64,000 bases of DNA from contig NZ_SMTF01000002.1 of NCBI RefSeq assembly GCF_004357985.1, positions 62,001-126,000 of the forward strand. The letters run 5' to 3'. This DNA is from Luteimonas aestuarii. Lineage in GTDB: Bacteria; Pseudomonadota; Gammaproteobacteria; Xanthomonadales; Xanthomonadaceae. Positions 54,666 through 63,620 of this stretch are shown here, piece by piece. A program made the translations under genes and the position numbers. Every line of letters begins with the position of its first letter. Position 1 is the first letter of the stretch. Under the pieces are notes generated by a model, which ran no database searches, had not been told where the DNA came from, and was given only the letters and a program-made list of their open reading frames with translations.

Positions 54666-55143
54666 TCGCGCCGCGCTGCGCGCGCCCTTGCTGGTGCGTT
54701 CGACCTCGCCATTGCACTGCCTGCTCGCGTTCGCCGCCGGGGCAGGCTTGCAGCAGGCATTGGGCCTGCCGTTGCCGCAGGGCGTGGCTCGCGAAGCGAT
54801 GCAGGCCATCGGAACCGGGCTTGCCAATGCCGGACTGGTCCTGGTGCTGTGGTGCTTCGTGCTGTTCGCGCGTGCGCGTACCACGCTGCTGCCCGGCGAT
54901 GCGCCTGCGCGGCTGATCCTGCACGGACCGTTCCGCTGGTCGCGCAACCCGATCTATGTCGGGATGCTCGCCAGCTACATCGGGCTCGCGCTCATGCTGG
55001 ACGTGCCTTGGGCACTGGCGACCCTGGCCGTCCCGGTCCTGGTCCTGCAGCGCTCCATCGTGCCGTGGGAAGAGGGTCGGTTGCACGCGCGATTCCCCCG
55101 CGAGTACGCCGACTACGCGCGTCGCGTGCGACGCTGGCTGTGA
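54655..55143 (+). CDS. Isoprenylcysteine carboxyl methyltransferase-like membrane protein
   Basis: A 162-residue membrane protein with about four hydrophobic helices and the motif [23 protein letters not shown] followed by [24 protein letters not shown], typical of the ICMT/PEMT methyltransferase family that binds S-adenosylmethionine at the membrane face. The substrate is unknown, perhaps a lipid or quinone. The ATG lies inside the end of the SDR gene, so the two are coupled. Confidence 0.82.
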   Translation: MASDRAALRAPLLVRSTSPLHCLLAFAAGAGLQQALGLPLPQGVAREAMQAIGTGLANAGLVLVLWCFVLFARARTTLLPGDAPARLILHGPFRWSRNPIYVGMLASYIGLALMLDVPWALATLAVPVLVLQRSIVPWEEGRLHARFPREYADYARRVRRWL

Positions 55144-55173
55144 ACCGGGGGCAGGCGTCGCCTGCGTCCGCGT

Positions 55174-55722
55174 TCAATCGCCCGCCGGTAGCGGATTCCC
55201 GGACTGCGGCACGCGCCGCACCTGCGACACGTCGTAGCCGAGTTCGCCGATGCGGCGGATCGCGGCGTCGTACTGTGCGTCGCTGACCGTGGGCGTGCGC
55301 GCCATGAACCAGACGTAGTCGCGCTTGCTGCGGCCGACGATGGTGCGCTGGTAATCGGCATCCAGGTCGACGATCACGTACTCGGCCTGGATCGGCCAGA
55401 AGAACTGCATTCCCCAGACCGCGCCATTGGTGCCCTCGCGCACGGTGCCGATCGGGTGCATGGTCTCCACCGGCGCATCGAAGCTCTCCTTGCGGAAGCG
55501 GAAGGTGGTCTGGATGCGGCCGTCGTCGCGCAGCGCGTAGGTTTCCACCGCGTCGTGGGCGGTGCGCTCGGGTCGGGTGGGGATGTGCGCGATCACGTAC
55601 CAGTCGCCCATGAAACGCGGGATGTCCACTCCGGCGACGGGCGGGATGGTCGGCGGACGCGATGCGCAGGCAACCAGCAGCGCAACGGCCAGGCCGGTGA
55701 TGATCCAACGGTGTGCGGTCAT
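55174..55722 (-). CDS. blc: Outer-membrane lipocalin (Blc-like lipoprotein)
   Basis: A 182-residue lipocalin. Signal peptide with lipobox LLVACASRPP; the mature protein has DIPRFMGDWYVIAHIPT, the lipocalin GxW motif, and DYVWFMARTPTVSDAQYDAAIRRIGELGYDVSQVRRVPQ at the end, as in bacterial lipocalin Blc. Such proteins sit in the outer membrane and bind lysophospholipids or fatty acids. It is the last gene of the lipid operon and starts within the stop of the upstream methyltransferase gene (ATGA); a GGAG ribosome site supports ATG 55720-55722. Confidence 0.92.
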   Translation of the reverse strand: MTAHRWIITGLAVALLVACASRPPTIPPVAGVDIPRFMGDWYVIAHIPTRPERTAHDAVETYALRDDGRIQTTFRFRKESFDAPVETMHPIGTVREGTNGAVWGMQFFWPIQAEYVIVDLDADYQRTIVGRSKRDYVWFMARTPTVSDAQYDAAIRRIGELGYDVSQVRRVPQSGNPLPAGD

Positions 55723-56819
55723 GGCAGGGTCTCCGGTTGGGGGCGGCGGTCGAACAGGTAGTGGGCGACGCCCCATTCCTGGCCGTCGCGGTAGCCGAAC
55801 AGTTCCGCGCACGCCATCCAGAACATGCGCCAGCGCTGGAACCACAGCGATGCGGCCTGCGCGCCGTAGGCCTCGCGCAGGACGGCCATGCAGGCTTCGC
55901 GGTTCTGGTCCTGGTTCCGCAGCCAGTCGTTGGCGGTGTTGCGGTAATGGGTGCCGTCGAGCAGCCAGCGCCGCGACAGCAGCAGCTCGTCCTGGAAATG
56001 CAGCAGGGTATCCGCGGCGGGCATCAGGCCGCCGGTAAAGAAGTGCCGGCCCATCCAGTTGTCCTCGCCCTCGGTTTCGTATGGATACATCAGCGTGCGG
56101 TGCACGAAGATGTGCACGAACAGCTTGCCGCCGGGGCGCAGGCTCGCGGCGATGCGCGACATCAGCGTGCCGTAGTTGCGCATGTGCTCGAACATCTCGA
56201 TCGAGATGCAGCGGTCGAACGCGTCGCGCGGTAGTTCGACGTGGTTGACGTCACCGGTGATGATGGTGATGTTGCGCAGGCCGCGCGCCTCGGCTTCGGC
56301 CTGGATGTGCTCGCGCTGGCCACGTGAGTTGGACACGGCGGTGATCCTCGCGTTGGGATAACGCTCGGCCATCCACAGCGTCAGCGAACCCCAGCCGCAG
56401 CCCAGCTCGAGGATGTCCTGGCCGTCTGCCAGCTGCGCGCGCTCGCCGTACAGCGCCAGCATCGCCTCTTCGGCGGCATCCAGCGATTCGTTGCCGGTGG
56501 GGTAGTACGCGCTGCTGTACTTCAGGCGCCGGCCCAGGCAGAGGCGGAAGAACGCCGGCGGCACTTCGTAGTGCTGACGGTTGGCGGCATCCACGTGCAG
56601 CGCGACCGGGCTGCGGCGCAGTTCGTCGATCAAGGCCGCATAGCGCGCCGACTGGGCCTCGAGGCCGCCGCCCTGCTCCTCGCGCAGGCGCTGCGCGCAC
56701 AGCCTGCGCATGCCGAGGCGCAGCAGCGCGTCGGGCAACAGGCCGCGTTCGGCCAAGCCCGCCAGGCCGGAGGCATAGTCGAGCGGGGCAGCGTGCAGGT
56801 GTCCGGTATGGGTGCTCAC
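55719..56819 (-). CDS. Cyclopropane-fatty-acid-synthase-type methyltransferase, short form
   Basis: A 366-residue SAM-dependent methyltransferase of the CFA synthase family. SAM-binding ILELGCGWGSLTLWMAERYP, ISIEMFEHMRNYGTLM, and the aromatic/acid active-site stretch LLDGTHYRNTANDWLRNQD. Of the two paralogues in this operon it is the less canonical, in the group that includes lipid methylases making methylated fatty acids. It might methylate an unsaturated acyl chain without closing a ring. GTG start (56817-56819) with GGAG upstream; it overlaps the stop of the DUF1295 gene. Confidence 0.85.
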   Translation of the reverse strand: MSTHTGHLHAAPLDYASGLAGLAERGLLPDALLRLGMRRLCAQRLREEQGGGLEAQSARYAALIDELRRSPVALHVDAANRQHYEVPPAFFRLCLGRRLKYSSAYYPTGNESLDAAEEAMLALYGERAQLADGQDILELGCGWGSLTLWMAERYPNARITAVSNSRGQREHIQAEAEARGLRNITIITGDVNHVELPRDAFDRCISIEMFEHMRNYGTLMSRIAASLRPGGKLFVHIFVHRTLMYPYETEGEDNWMGRHFFTGGLMPAADTLLHFQDELLLSRRWLLDGTHYRNTANDWLRNQDQNREACMAVLREAYGAQAASLWFQRWRMFWMACAELFGYRDGQEWGVAHYLFDRRPQPETLP

Positions 56820-57628
56820 GATGTGCGCTCCTTCGCGCCGGGCGCGTCGTCTACGGAGGGGAACCACGGGAACAGCATCGGCGTGGTGCGCTGGTACTGG
56901 CGATAGTCCTCGCCACGGGTGCGCAGTGCCTGCTGCTCGGTGAAGGGGATGCCGCTCACCCAGCGCAGGAACACGAACATCACCACCGGGCCGGCCAGCG
57001 CCAGCCACCACAGCGGCGACCCGATCGCCAGCAGCACGTAGGCGAACCAATGCAACCATTCAAAGAAATAGTTGGGATGGCGCGAGTAGCGCCACAGGCC
57101 GTTCCGGCAGGTCTTGCCGCGGTTTTCCGGGCGTGCGCGGAAGCGGGCCAGCTGGCGGTCGGCGATGGCTTCGCCGCCCACGCTGCCCAGCCAGACCACG
57201 ATGGCCGCGATCCACCAGCCGAGCCCGTCGTCGCGCGGATTGGCGGCCACGGCGACGAACGGCAGCGCGAACAGCACGACCAGCCCCGCCTGGAACTGGA
57301 AAAACCCGAAGATCTTGCCCTGGTGGCTGTTCCAGTGTGCGCGCAGGTACTGGTAGCGGCCATCCTCGGGCTCGCTGCGCACGCGCAGCCACAGGTGCGC
57401 GGCCAGGCGCAGGCCCCAGGTGGCGCCGAGCACCGCCAGCAGCACTCGCGGCGTGGTGGCGCCGTCGCCGAGGGCTGCCGCCACCAGCGCCGCGGCCGCC
57501 ACGCAGGCCGACCACAACACATCGACGATGCCGATGTTGCGGTGGCGCTTCTGCCAGGCCCAGCCGAACGTCATTACCACCATCGACAGCGCGAGCACCG
57601 CGCCCAGGGTCAGCCATGTCGTACTCAT
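56816..57628 (-). CDS. DUF1295 membrane protein (steroid 5-alpha-reductase-like)
   Basis: A 270-residue integral membrane protein with about seven helices, and with RTRGEDYRQYQRTTPMLFPWFPS near the C-terminus and RNGLWRYSRHPNYFFEWLHWFAYVLLAIGSP before it: the DUF1295 signature, shared with steroid reductase and ICMT-like NADPH or SAM-binding folds. The enzymatic role is unproved; reduction of a methylene or double bond in an acyl chain is plausible. It lies between the two CFA-type genes and overlaps both by 4 bases. Confidence 0.88.
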   Translation of the reverse strand: MSTTWLTLGAVLALSMVVMTFGWAWQKRHRNIGIVDVLWSACVAAAALVAAALGDGATTPRVLLAVLGATWGLRLAAHLWLRVRSEPEDGRYQYLRAHWNSHQGKIFGFFQFQAGLVVLFALPFVAVAANPRDDGLGWWIAAIVVWLGSVGGEAIADRQLARFRARPENRGKTCRNGLWRYSRHPNYFFEWLHWFAYVLLAIGSPLWWLALAGPVVMFVFLRWVSGIPFTEQQALRTRGEDYRQYQRTTPMLFPWFPSVDDAPGAKERTS

Positions 57629-58905
57629 GCGCCTGCCTCCACCGCATCCGTCGGACGCGTGATGCCTGGCGGGGCACGATAGCCCGGCCGCGCCATCAGC
57701 AGGTGCGACACGCCGATCGAGCGCTCGCGGAATCCGCCTTCGCAATAGGCGAGGTAGAACTCCCACAGCCGGATGAAGCGATCATCGAAGCCTTGCGCGC
57801 GCACCGCGGGCAGCTGCGCCAGGAAGCGATGCCGCCAGGCCTGCAGGGTCAGCGCATAGGACGCCCCGAAATCCTGCTGCGCCAACAGCTGCAGGTCGCT
57901 GGCCCGTGTCTTGGCCTGGACGATGGCCTCGATCGACGGGATGAAGCTGCCGGGGAACACGAAGCGCTTGATGTAGTCCACGCTGTCCAGCGCCTGCCGG
58001 TAGCGGTGGTCCTCGATGGTGATGGCCTGCAGCAGGGCGAGGCCGTCCGGCTTGAGCAGGCTGCCGATCTTGCCGAGGTAGGTTGGCAGGTACCGCGCAC
58101 CCACGGCTTCGATCATTTCGATCGACACCAGCTTGTCGTACTGGCCGTCGAGGTCGCGGTAGTCCTGCAGCAACAGGGTCACGCGGTCCTGCAGCCCGGC
58201 TTCGGCCACGCGCTGCCGGGCCAGTGCGTGCTGCTCGCGCGAGATGGTGGTGGTGGTGACATGGCAGCCATGGCGCCGCGCCGCGTGCAGTGCAAAGCCG
58301 CCCCAGCCGGTGCCGATCTCGACCACGCGGTCGCCGGGCTGCAGGTCGAGCCATGCGCAGATGCGGTCCAGCTTGCGGGTCGAGGCCGTCTCCAGCGTGT
58401 CGTCGGCCTGTTCGAACAGCGCCGAGGAGTACATCAGGTCACGGGACAGGAACAAGGCGAAGAACGCATTGCCCAGGTCGTAGTGGGCCGCGATGTTGCG
58501 GCGGCTGCCGGTGCGCGTGTTGCGCCGCGCCGCATGCCACAGACGCAGTGCCATGCCGCCGGCACGCGAGATCCCGCCTTCCATCGCGTCGAGCAGGTCG
58601 CGGTTGCGCACCAGCAGCTGCACCAGCGCGACCAGGTCGCTGCAGCGCCAATAGCCTTCGATGTAGGCCTCGCCCGCGCCGACGCTGCCACTGGCCGCGG
58701 CCAGCCGGTAGAAGCGCATGTCGTCCACGACCACATCGACGCGCTGCGGGGCATGCGCGTCGCCGACGACCGTGGTGCCGCAGGCGTCGGACAGCACGAC
58801 GGCGCCGCCGCGCAGTCCGGAAAGCGTATCGACCAGGCGTCGGCGCAACAGCTTGTCCAGCGCGGTGGGTGCCGCCGTGGGCAGGGCATCGGCAATGCGG
58901 TTCAT
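57625..58905 (-). CDS. cfa: Cyclopropane-fatty-acyl-phospholipid synthase
   Basis: A 426-residue CFA synthase of usual length. An N-terminal lipid-binding part (about 1-120) is followed by [26 protein letters not shown], the SAM site [49 protein letters not shown], and [19 protein letters not shown]. It transfers a methylene from SAM to the double bond of unsaturated phospholipid acyl chains. A frame continues upstream inside the DUF1365 gene, but the ATG at 58903-58905 overlapping that gene's stop is the start. Confidence 0.92.
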   Translation of the reverse strand: MNRIADALPTAAPTALDKLLRRRLVDTLSGLRGGAVVLSDACGTTVVGDAHAPQRVDVVVDDMRFYRLAAASGSVGAGEAYIEGYWRCSDLVALVQLLVRNRDLLDAMEGGISRAGGMALRLWHAARRNTRTGSRRNIAAHYDLGNAFFALFLSRDLMYSSALFEQADDTLETASTRKLDRICAWLDLQPGDRVVEIGTGWGGFALHAARRHGCHVTTTTISREQHALARQRVAEAGLQDRVTLLLQDYRDLDGQYDKLVSIEMIEAVGARYLPTYLGKIGSLLKPDGLALLQAITIEDHRYRQALDSVDYIKRFVFPGSFIPSIEAIVQAKTRASDLQLLAQQDFGASYALTLQAWRHRFLAQLPAVRAQGFDDRFIRLWEFYLAYCEGGFRERSIGVSHLLMARPGYRAPPGITRPTDAVEAGA

Positions 58906-59675
58906 GCAGCGGTCCTGCGGGTGTCGTCGTGGTCGGGATGGTCGAAGACCGGGGTGCGCTTGAGCCACAGCCGCAACGCCTGCCAGTGGATGCCGGCCAC
59001 CACCTGCAGCGTCATCAGCGGGTAGCGCGCCAGCACCATGGCCAGGCCGCGACTGTCCAGCGGCCTGCGCTCCATGGCGATGCCCGCATCGAATTGCAGG
59101 ACATCCTCGCGCCAGACCTGCATGTGCACCCTCAGGTCGTCCCCGGGCGCGGTGAAGCGCCAGTCGTAGCGGCAATCCATTGGCAGGAAGGGCGAGACGT
59201 GGAAACGCTTGTCGAAATCCCAGTGCCAGGCGCGGCCCTGCATGCGCGCATCGGCGAGCGGCAGCACGTACTGGTGGCGTTCCTGCCACGGTGTGTTGGT
59301 GATTTCGGCGACGATGCTGTGCAGTCGGCCGCTGGCGTCATGGCAGTAATAGAAGCTGACCGGATTGAAGACGTGGCCGCCGTAGCGCAGGTGCGTCAAC
59401 AAGCGCACCGGCCCGCCCGGGCGATGGCCGGTGGCGCGTTCCACGCAGTCACGCACTGCATCGGGAAGCGGCTGGTGCGCATCGCCGAGGTAGTCGCTGC
59501 GCCGGAATTCGGCGAGGTTGCGGCGGTCCGTCGACCACAGCCAGCGATCGCGGAACACATCGTCCACCTCGTCCAGGTCCAGCAGCAGCTGGGCAACGCC
59601 ATACTCGAACGCATGCGCGCGCGGCAGGTGCCGCTGGTGGCGTACGCGGCCGGTATAGATGGCGCTGGCGGTCAT
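58902..59675 (-). CDS. DUF1365 family protein
   Basis: A 257-residue protein of the DUF1365 family: [19 protein letters not shown] at the start, [22 protein letters not shown] in the middle and [16 protein letters not shown] later, all family hallmarks. Family members always seem to travel with CFA-type synthases and flavin amine oxidases, as here, but the biochemical role is unknown. ATG at 59673-59675 overlaps the stop of the amine-oxidase-like gene. Confidence 0.92.
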   Translation of the reverse strand: MTASAIYTGRVRHQRHLPRAHAFEYGVAQLLLDLDEVDDVFRDRWLWSTDRRNLAEFRRSDYLGDAHQPLPDAVRDCVERATGHRPGGPVRLLTHLRYGGHVFNPVSFYYCHDASGRLHSIVAEITNTPWQERHQYVLPLADARMQGRAWHWDFDKRFHVSPFLPMDCRYDWRFTAPGDDLRVHMQVWREDVLQFDAGIAMERRPLDSRGLAMVLARYPLMTLQVVAGIHWQALRLWLKRTPVFDHPDHDDTRRTAA

Positions 59676-60961
59676 GCCGCCACTCCAGCCGGCGTGCCCG
59701 CCGGTGCCGGATGCGCGCGCGTCGCCTCGAATGCGTCCACCATCTGGCGAGCGCTGCGGATGCCATCTTCGTGGAAGCCCCAGCCCCAATACGCGCCCGC
59801 GAACCAGGTATGGCGCTTGCCCTGGATCTCGTGGCGCCGTGCCTGCGCGCGCGCGGCGGCGTGGTCGTGCACGGGATGCGCGTAATGCATCGTGCGCAGG
59901 ATGCTGGCGGGGCGGATGGCATCGGTCCGGTTGAGCGTGACCACCAACGGCTCCGCGCAGTCGATGCCCTGCAGCAGGTTCATGCAGTAGCTGACGGTGC
60001 ACGCGGAGGTGGGCGATGCCGGGACGTGCGCATTCCACGCCGCCCAGGCCTTGCGCCGGCGCGGCAGCAGCCGCACGTCGGTGTGCAGCACGACTTCGTT
60101 GGACTGGTAGCGGATCGCGCCGAGGACATCGCGTTCGCACGCGTCGGCGTCGTGCAGCAGCGCCAGCGCATCGTCGCTGTGGCAGGCCAGCACCACGTCG
60201 TCGAAGTGCTCGTGTCCCGCGGGGCTGTCGAGCACCACGCCCCCTGCCTGGCGACGGACCGCGTGGACCGGATGCCCGGTGCGGACCCGTACCTTCCAGC
60301 GTGCCTGCAGTGCGTCGATGTAGCGCGAAGAGCCACCGCGCACCACGCGCCAGGGCGCGCGGCCCCGCAGCTGCAGCATCTGGTGGTTGGCCATGAACTG
60401 CACGAGGTAGCGCGCCGGGAAATCCAGCACGTTCGCCACCGGCGAGGACCACAACGCGCAGGCCATGGGCACCAGGTGGGCCTCGATGAACAGCGGTCCG
60501 TATCCGTCCTGTGCGAGGTACTCGCCAAGCGTCGGGCCGGGATCGTCGCTTGCCAGCAGCGCGGGCGCTTCGCGATAGAAGCGGCGCAGGTCCAGCAGCA
60601 TCCGCCAGAACGCGGGCGAGACCAGGTTGCGGCGCTGGCAGAACAGGGCGTCGAGCGAAGTGGCGTTGTATTCCAGCCCGCTGGCCTCGTCGTGCACCGA
60701 GAAGCTCATCGTGGTCGGCTGGCTGTCCACGCCCAGTTCGTCGAACAGCGCGGACAGCAGCGGGTAGTGCGTGCGATTGAAGACGATGAAGCCGGTGTCG
60801 ACCGCGTACTGCCGGCCCCCGAGATCGATATCGTGCGTGTGGGTGTGGCCACCGAGACGGTAGCTGCGCTCGAACAGCGTGACCTCGTGGCGCTGCGACA
60901 GCCACCACGCGCTCGCCAGCCCGGCGATGCCCGACCCCACCACGGCGATGCGCCGCCTCAC
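59672..60961 (-). CDS. FAD-dependent amine-oxidase-like protein
   Basis: A 429-residue flavoprotein. The FAD-binding [20 protein letters not shown] is at the N-terminus, followed by [15 protein letters not shown] and [15 protein letters not shown]; near the end [21 protein letters not shown]. This is the NAD(P)-binding/flavin amine oxidase group paired with DUF1365 and CFA synthase. It probably oxidises or desaturates a lipid-linked substrate. The GTG at 60959-60961, overlapping the stop of the desaturase gene (GTGA), is chosen; the frame extends upstream without support. Confidence 0.9.
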   Translation of the reverse strand: MRRRIAVVGSGIAGLASAWWLSQRHEVTLFERSYRLGGHTHTHDIDLGGRQYAVDTGFIVFNRTHYPLLSALFDELGVDSQPTTMSFSVHDEASGLEYNATSLDALFCQRRNLVSPAFWRMLLDLRRFYREAPALLASDDPGPTLGEYLAQDGYGPLFIEAHLVPMACALWSSPVANVLDFPARYLVQFMANHQMLQLRGRAPWRVVRGGSSRYIDALQARWKVRVRTGHPVHAVRRQAGGVVLDSPAGHEHFDDVVLACHSDDALALLHDADACERDVLGAIRYQSNEVVLHTDVRLLPRRRKAWAAWNAHVPASPTSACTVSYCMNLLQGIDCAEPLVVTLNRTDAIRPASILRTMHYAHPVHDHAAARAQARRHEIQGKRHTWFAGAYWGWGFHEDGIRSARQMVDAFEATRAHPAPAGTPAGVAA

Positions 60962-61977
60962 CTGCGCGCTCGCTCGCGCGCGTGCGCATGCACCCAGGCC
61001 GGGACCGGTTTGAGGTCGTGCACCAGGCCGAGCGCCGCCATCGCGCGCAGCCCGTACCAGGTCAGGTCGAGTTCCCACCAGCGGAAGCCCTGCCGCGCCG
61101 AGCCCGGGAAGAAGTGGTGGTTGTTGTGCCAGCCCTCGCCGAAGGTGATCAGCGCCAGCCAGCCATTGTTGCGGCTGTCGTCGCGGGTCTCGAAGCGGCG
61201 CGTGCCGAAGCGATGCGCCAGCGAGTTGATCGTGACCGTGGCGTGGAACAGCACCACGGTCGACACGAAGAAGCCCCACACCAGCAGCTGCGGGCCGGTG
61301 GTGCCGAGCGCGGGCGCCCAGCGTTCCAGCGCCACGCCCAGCAAGTAAAGCGCCACCGCCAGTGCGACTGGCACCACCGTGTCGAATCGATCCAGCCAGC
61401 GCAACTCCGGGTACCTGGCAAGGTCCGGGATGCGGCTCCAGTCGGTGTGGAACCCGGCGCGGGTCAGGAACCAGCCCGCGTGGCTGCGCCAGAAGCCGTG
61501 CCGCGGCGAGTGCGGGTCCTGCGGCAGGTCGGCATGGCGATGGTGGTTGCGATGTTGCGCTGCCCACCACAGCGGCCCGCGCTGCACGCTGGCCGCGCCG
61601 ATCAGGGCGAACACGAACTGCAGCGCGCGAGAGGTGCGGAAGGTGCGATGCGAGAAGTAGCGGTGGTAGAAACCGGTGATCGCGAACATCCGCACCGCAT
61701 ACAGCGCGACCGCGACACCCATGGCAAACCACGACACGCCCACCCAGAGCACGCCGAGGCAGGCGAGGTGCATGCCCAGGAACGGCAGCGCGCGCACCCA
61801 GTCGATGCGATCGTCTGCAACGCTGGCGGCATGGCCTCGCGATGCATCGCCTGCATCGGAGGTATCGAACCAGCGCCGCAGCGCAGACGCCCGTCCAGGG
61901 CGGTTGGCGGCGTCATCGTGTGCTGCCTGGTCGCGAGGCTCCAAGTGCAATCCCTGGTCGTACGGCTGCACATGCAT
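60958..61977 (-). CDS. Acyl-CoA/acyl-lipid desaturase
   Basis: About 339 residues with the three histidine clusters of membrane di-iron desaturases: HRYFSH, HRNHHRH and HNNHH. Four or more helices surround them. It should introduce a double bond (delta-9 type) in an acyl chain, giving the substrate for the CFA-type enzymes downstream. The start is uncertain: ATG 61977 is taken here, but the frame stays open to 62154 and an upstream GTG is possible. It is 185 bp after the anti-sigma gene, so an extra promoter could lie in this gap. Confidence 0.85.
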   Translation of the reverse strand: MHVQPYDQGLHLEPRDQAAHDDAANRPGRASALRRWFDTSDAGDASRGHAASVADDRIDWVRALPFLGMHLACLGVLWVGVSWFAMGVAVALYAVRMFAITGFYHRYFSHRTFRTSRALQFVFALIGAASVQRGPLWWAAQHRNHHRHADLPQDPHSPRHGFWRSHAGWFLTRAGFHTDWSRIPDLARYPELRWLDRFDTVVPVALAVALYLLGVALERWAPALGTTGPQLLVWGFFVSTVVLFHATVTINSLAHRFGTRRFETRDDSRNNGWLALITFGEGWHNNHHFFPGSARQGFRWWELDLTWYGLRAMAALGLVHDLKPVPAWVHAHARERARR

Positions 61978-62162
61978 ACGCACGTAGTCGTCATGCGGAT
62001 GCAGTCGCGCGCGATAACGCCCGGTCTGCTCAGTTTCGTGCGCAACGCGTGAAACGGAAGCCGGGTGCGCGCCGCGAGCGTGGCTGCGACATGGGGCAGG
62101 TGTCTGCCCGCAAGCGCTCGTGCACGGCGATGCGCGAATGGCTGTGCGACGCACGCCGCGCT

Positions 62163-62834
62163 TCAGAGCTTGAACAGCGGCTGCAGCTTGCGTGCGATCC
62201 AGCCGCGGAACTCCAGCGGTGCGTCCAGTGCAGACACGCAGATGCAGGCCGTGCCCGGCGTAGTCACGGGCTGGTGCTCGATGTCGCTGTCGAGGTCGGC
62301 CACGTCGCCCGGGGCGAAATGGCCCAACGCATCGTCGTAGGCGCCCTGCAGGATCTGGGTGACCTCGGATGCGCCGTGGCTGTGCAGCGGCATGCTCTTG
62401 CCAGGTGCGATCTTGAGCAACAGCAGGTTGGCGCTTTGCGGTGAGCGGATGCAGTGGACACCCGGCGACATCCAGCGCCAGCGCAGCGCGCGATACGACG
62501 TGCCGAAGTAGGGATGCAGCGGTGCGGGCAACCGGTCGGGGTCGTGGCGGTCCACGTCCACGACTGGCGGTGCCGCCCGCGCCGGAACATCGGTGGCACT
62601 ATCGAGTCGCGCCAGCATGCGCTCGCGGAGTTGCGCTGCATTCGGCAGTCGCGCCGCCGCCGGTTGCTGGTGCTCGACCAGCGCTCCGCCGATGCGTTCG
62701 GCGTCCGCGATCCGTTTGCGGCAGGTGGCGCAGCCGTCGAGATGGGTGGCCACCACCACGTTTACCTCGGGCGGCAGCGCACCCGCGGCGAAACTCACCA
62801 GGGTGGAGGGGTCGAGATGATGCCGGGGACTCAT
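62163..62834 (-). CDS. chrR: ChrR-type zinc anti-sigma factor
   Basis: 223 residues with two modules. The N-terminal zinc anti-sigma domain has His6, His31, Cys35 and Cys38, the same residue numbers as the zinc ligands of Rhodobacter sphaeroides ChrR. The C-terminal cupin domain has His151, His153, Glu157 and His187, again with the spacing of the ChrR cupin metal ligands (offset by ten). In Rhodobacter this protein holds sigmaE inactive until singlet oxygen or related stress releases it. The ATG overlaps the sigma gene stop (ATGA). Confidence 0.93.
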   Translation of the reverse strand: MSPRHHLDPSTLVSFAAGALPPEVNVVVATHLDGCATCRKRIADAERIGGALVEHQQPAAARLPNAAQLRERMLARLDSATDVPARAAPPVVDVDRHDPDRLPAPLHPYFGTSYRALRWRWMSPGVHCIRSPQSANLLLLKIAPGKSMPLHSHGASEVTQILQGAYDDALGHFAPGDVADLDSDIEHQPVTTPGTACICVSALDAPLEFRGWIARKLQPLFKL

Positions 62835-63460
62835 GGCCGGCCCTCGATCTCGTCCTGCAGCTTGAGGAACGCACGGCGCAGGTGCGACTTCACCGTACCC
62901 AGCGGCATGTCGAGCTCGGCGGCGATCTCCTGGTGGCTCTTGGACTCGAAGTACGACATGCGGATCAACCTGGCCTGCACCGTCGACAGCGCATCGATGC
63001 GGCGCTTGAGCTGGGCCTGGTCCACGTAGGACTCGGCCGACGACGGGATCGCCATGCCGTCCTCGGCCGCGGCGACCGCCAGCGCATCCTGCGCTTGCAT
63101 CCAGCCCGGCTCGCGCCGCACCCGGTCGATGTACAGGTTACGGGCGATGCGGAACAACCAGGTGGACAGGCTGCTGCGCGCAGGGTCGTACAGGTCGGCG
63201 CGCAGCCAAAGTTTCAGCAAGGCTTCCTGCGCCAGTTCTTCCGCCACCGCCGGCGTGGTGCCCAGCCCGCGCAGGTACAGGCACGCGCGCGGCATGAAGT
63301 GATCGTAGATCCGCATGAAGCTGTCGCGGTCGCGACGCCGCGACACCGCCTCCATTTCGCTGGACCAGTCGCGGGACTCGCGCAGGGGTTGCACGATGCT
63401 GGCCACGATGCGGCTCGCCTCGAAGGGCGATGCGGTCCTGTCTGCGGGGCGGGCATTCAT
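62831..63460 (-). CDS. rpoE: ECF11-type sigma factor (RpoE of the ChrR system)
   Basis: A 209-residue ECF sigma factor: region 2 with FMRIYDHFMPRACLYLRGLG, EELAQEALLKLWLRADLYDP and LSTWLFRIARNLYIDRVRR; region 4 with LDMPLGTVKSHLRRAFLKL. It is coupled to a ChrR-type anti-sigma gene and is probably the activator of the lipid operon behind it. ATG 63460 (MNARPADRT) is used; ATG 63358 (MEAVSRRRD) is a shorter option and the frame also extends upstream. Not the sigma-E of the cell-envelope response. Confidence 0.9.
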   Translation of the reverse strand: MNARPADRTASPFEASRIVASIVQPLRESRDWSSEMEAVSRRRDRDSFMRIYDHFMPRACLYLRGLGTTPAVAEELAQEALLKLWLRADLYDPARSSLSTWLFRIARNLYIDRVRREPGWMQAQDALAVAAAEDGMAIPSSAESYVDQAQLKRRIDALSTVQARLIRMSYFESKSHQEIAAELDMPLGTVKSHLRRAFLKLQDEIEGRP

Positions 63461-63592
63461 CGTAGGCGAAACGGATGTGGGCGTGGTGTGTACACGGCGT
63501 GCATACGCGCGGCAGGGACGATTGGATGCAGCAGGCGGGCCGGCGCGCTGGCGGGCTGGCATGTCCATTCACCGTCCGGCGCCCCGGATCTG

Positions 63593-63620
63593 GGATCATC
63601 CCCGTTCCCGATCCGGATCA
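63593..63620 (-). promoter_or_regulatory. Two TGATCC hexamers upstream of the sigma-chrR operon
   Basis: On the minus strand TGATCC occurs at 63620-63615 and at 63598-63593, about 130-160 bp before the sigma start. TGATCC is the -35 element recognised by the Rhodobacter sigmaE of the ChrR system, so autoregulation is possible. No convincing -10 element was found at the expected distance, so this is tentative. Confidence 0.25.
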
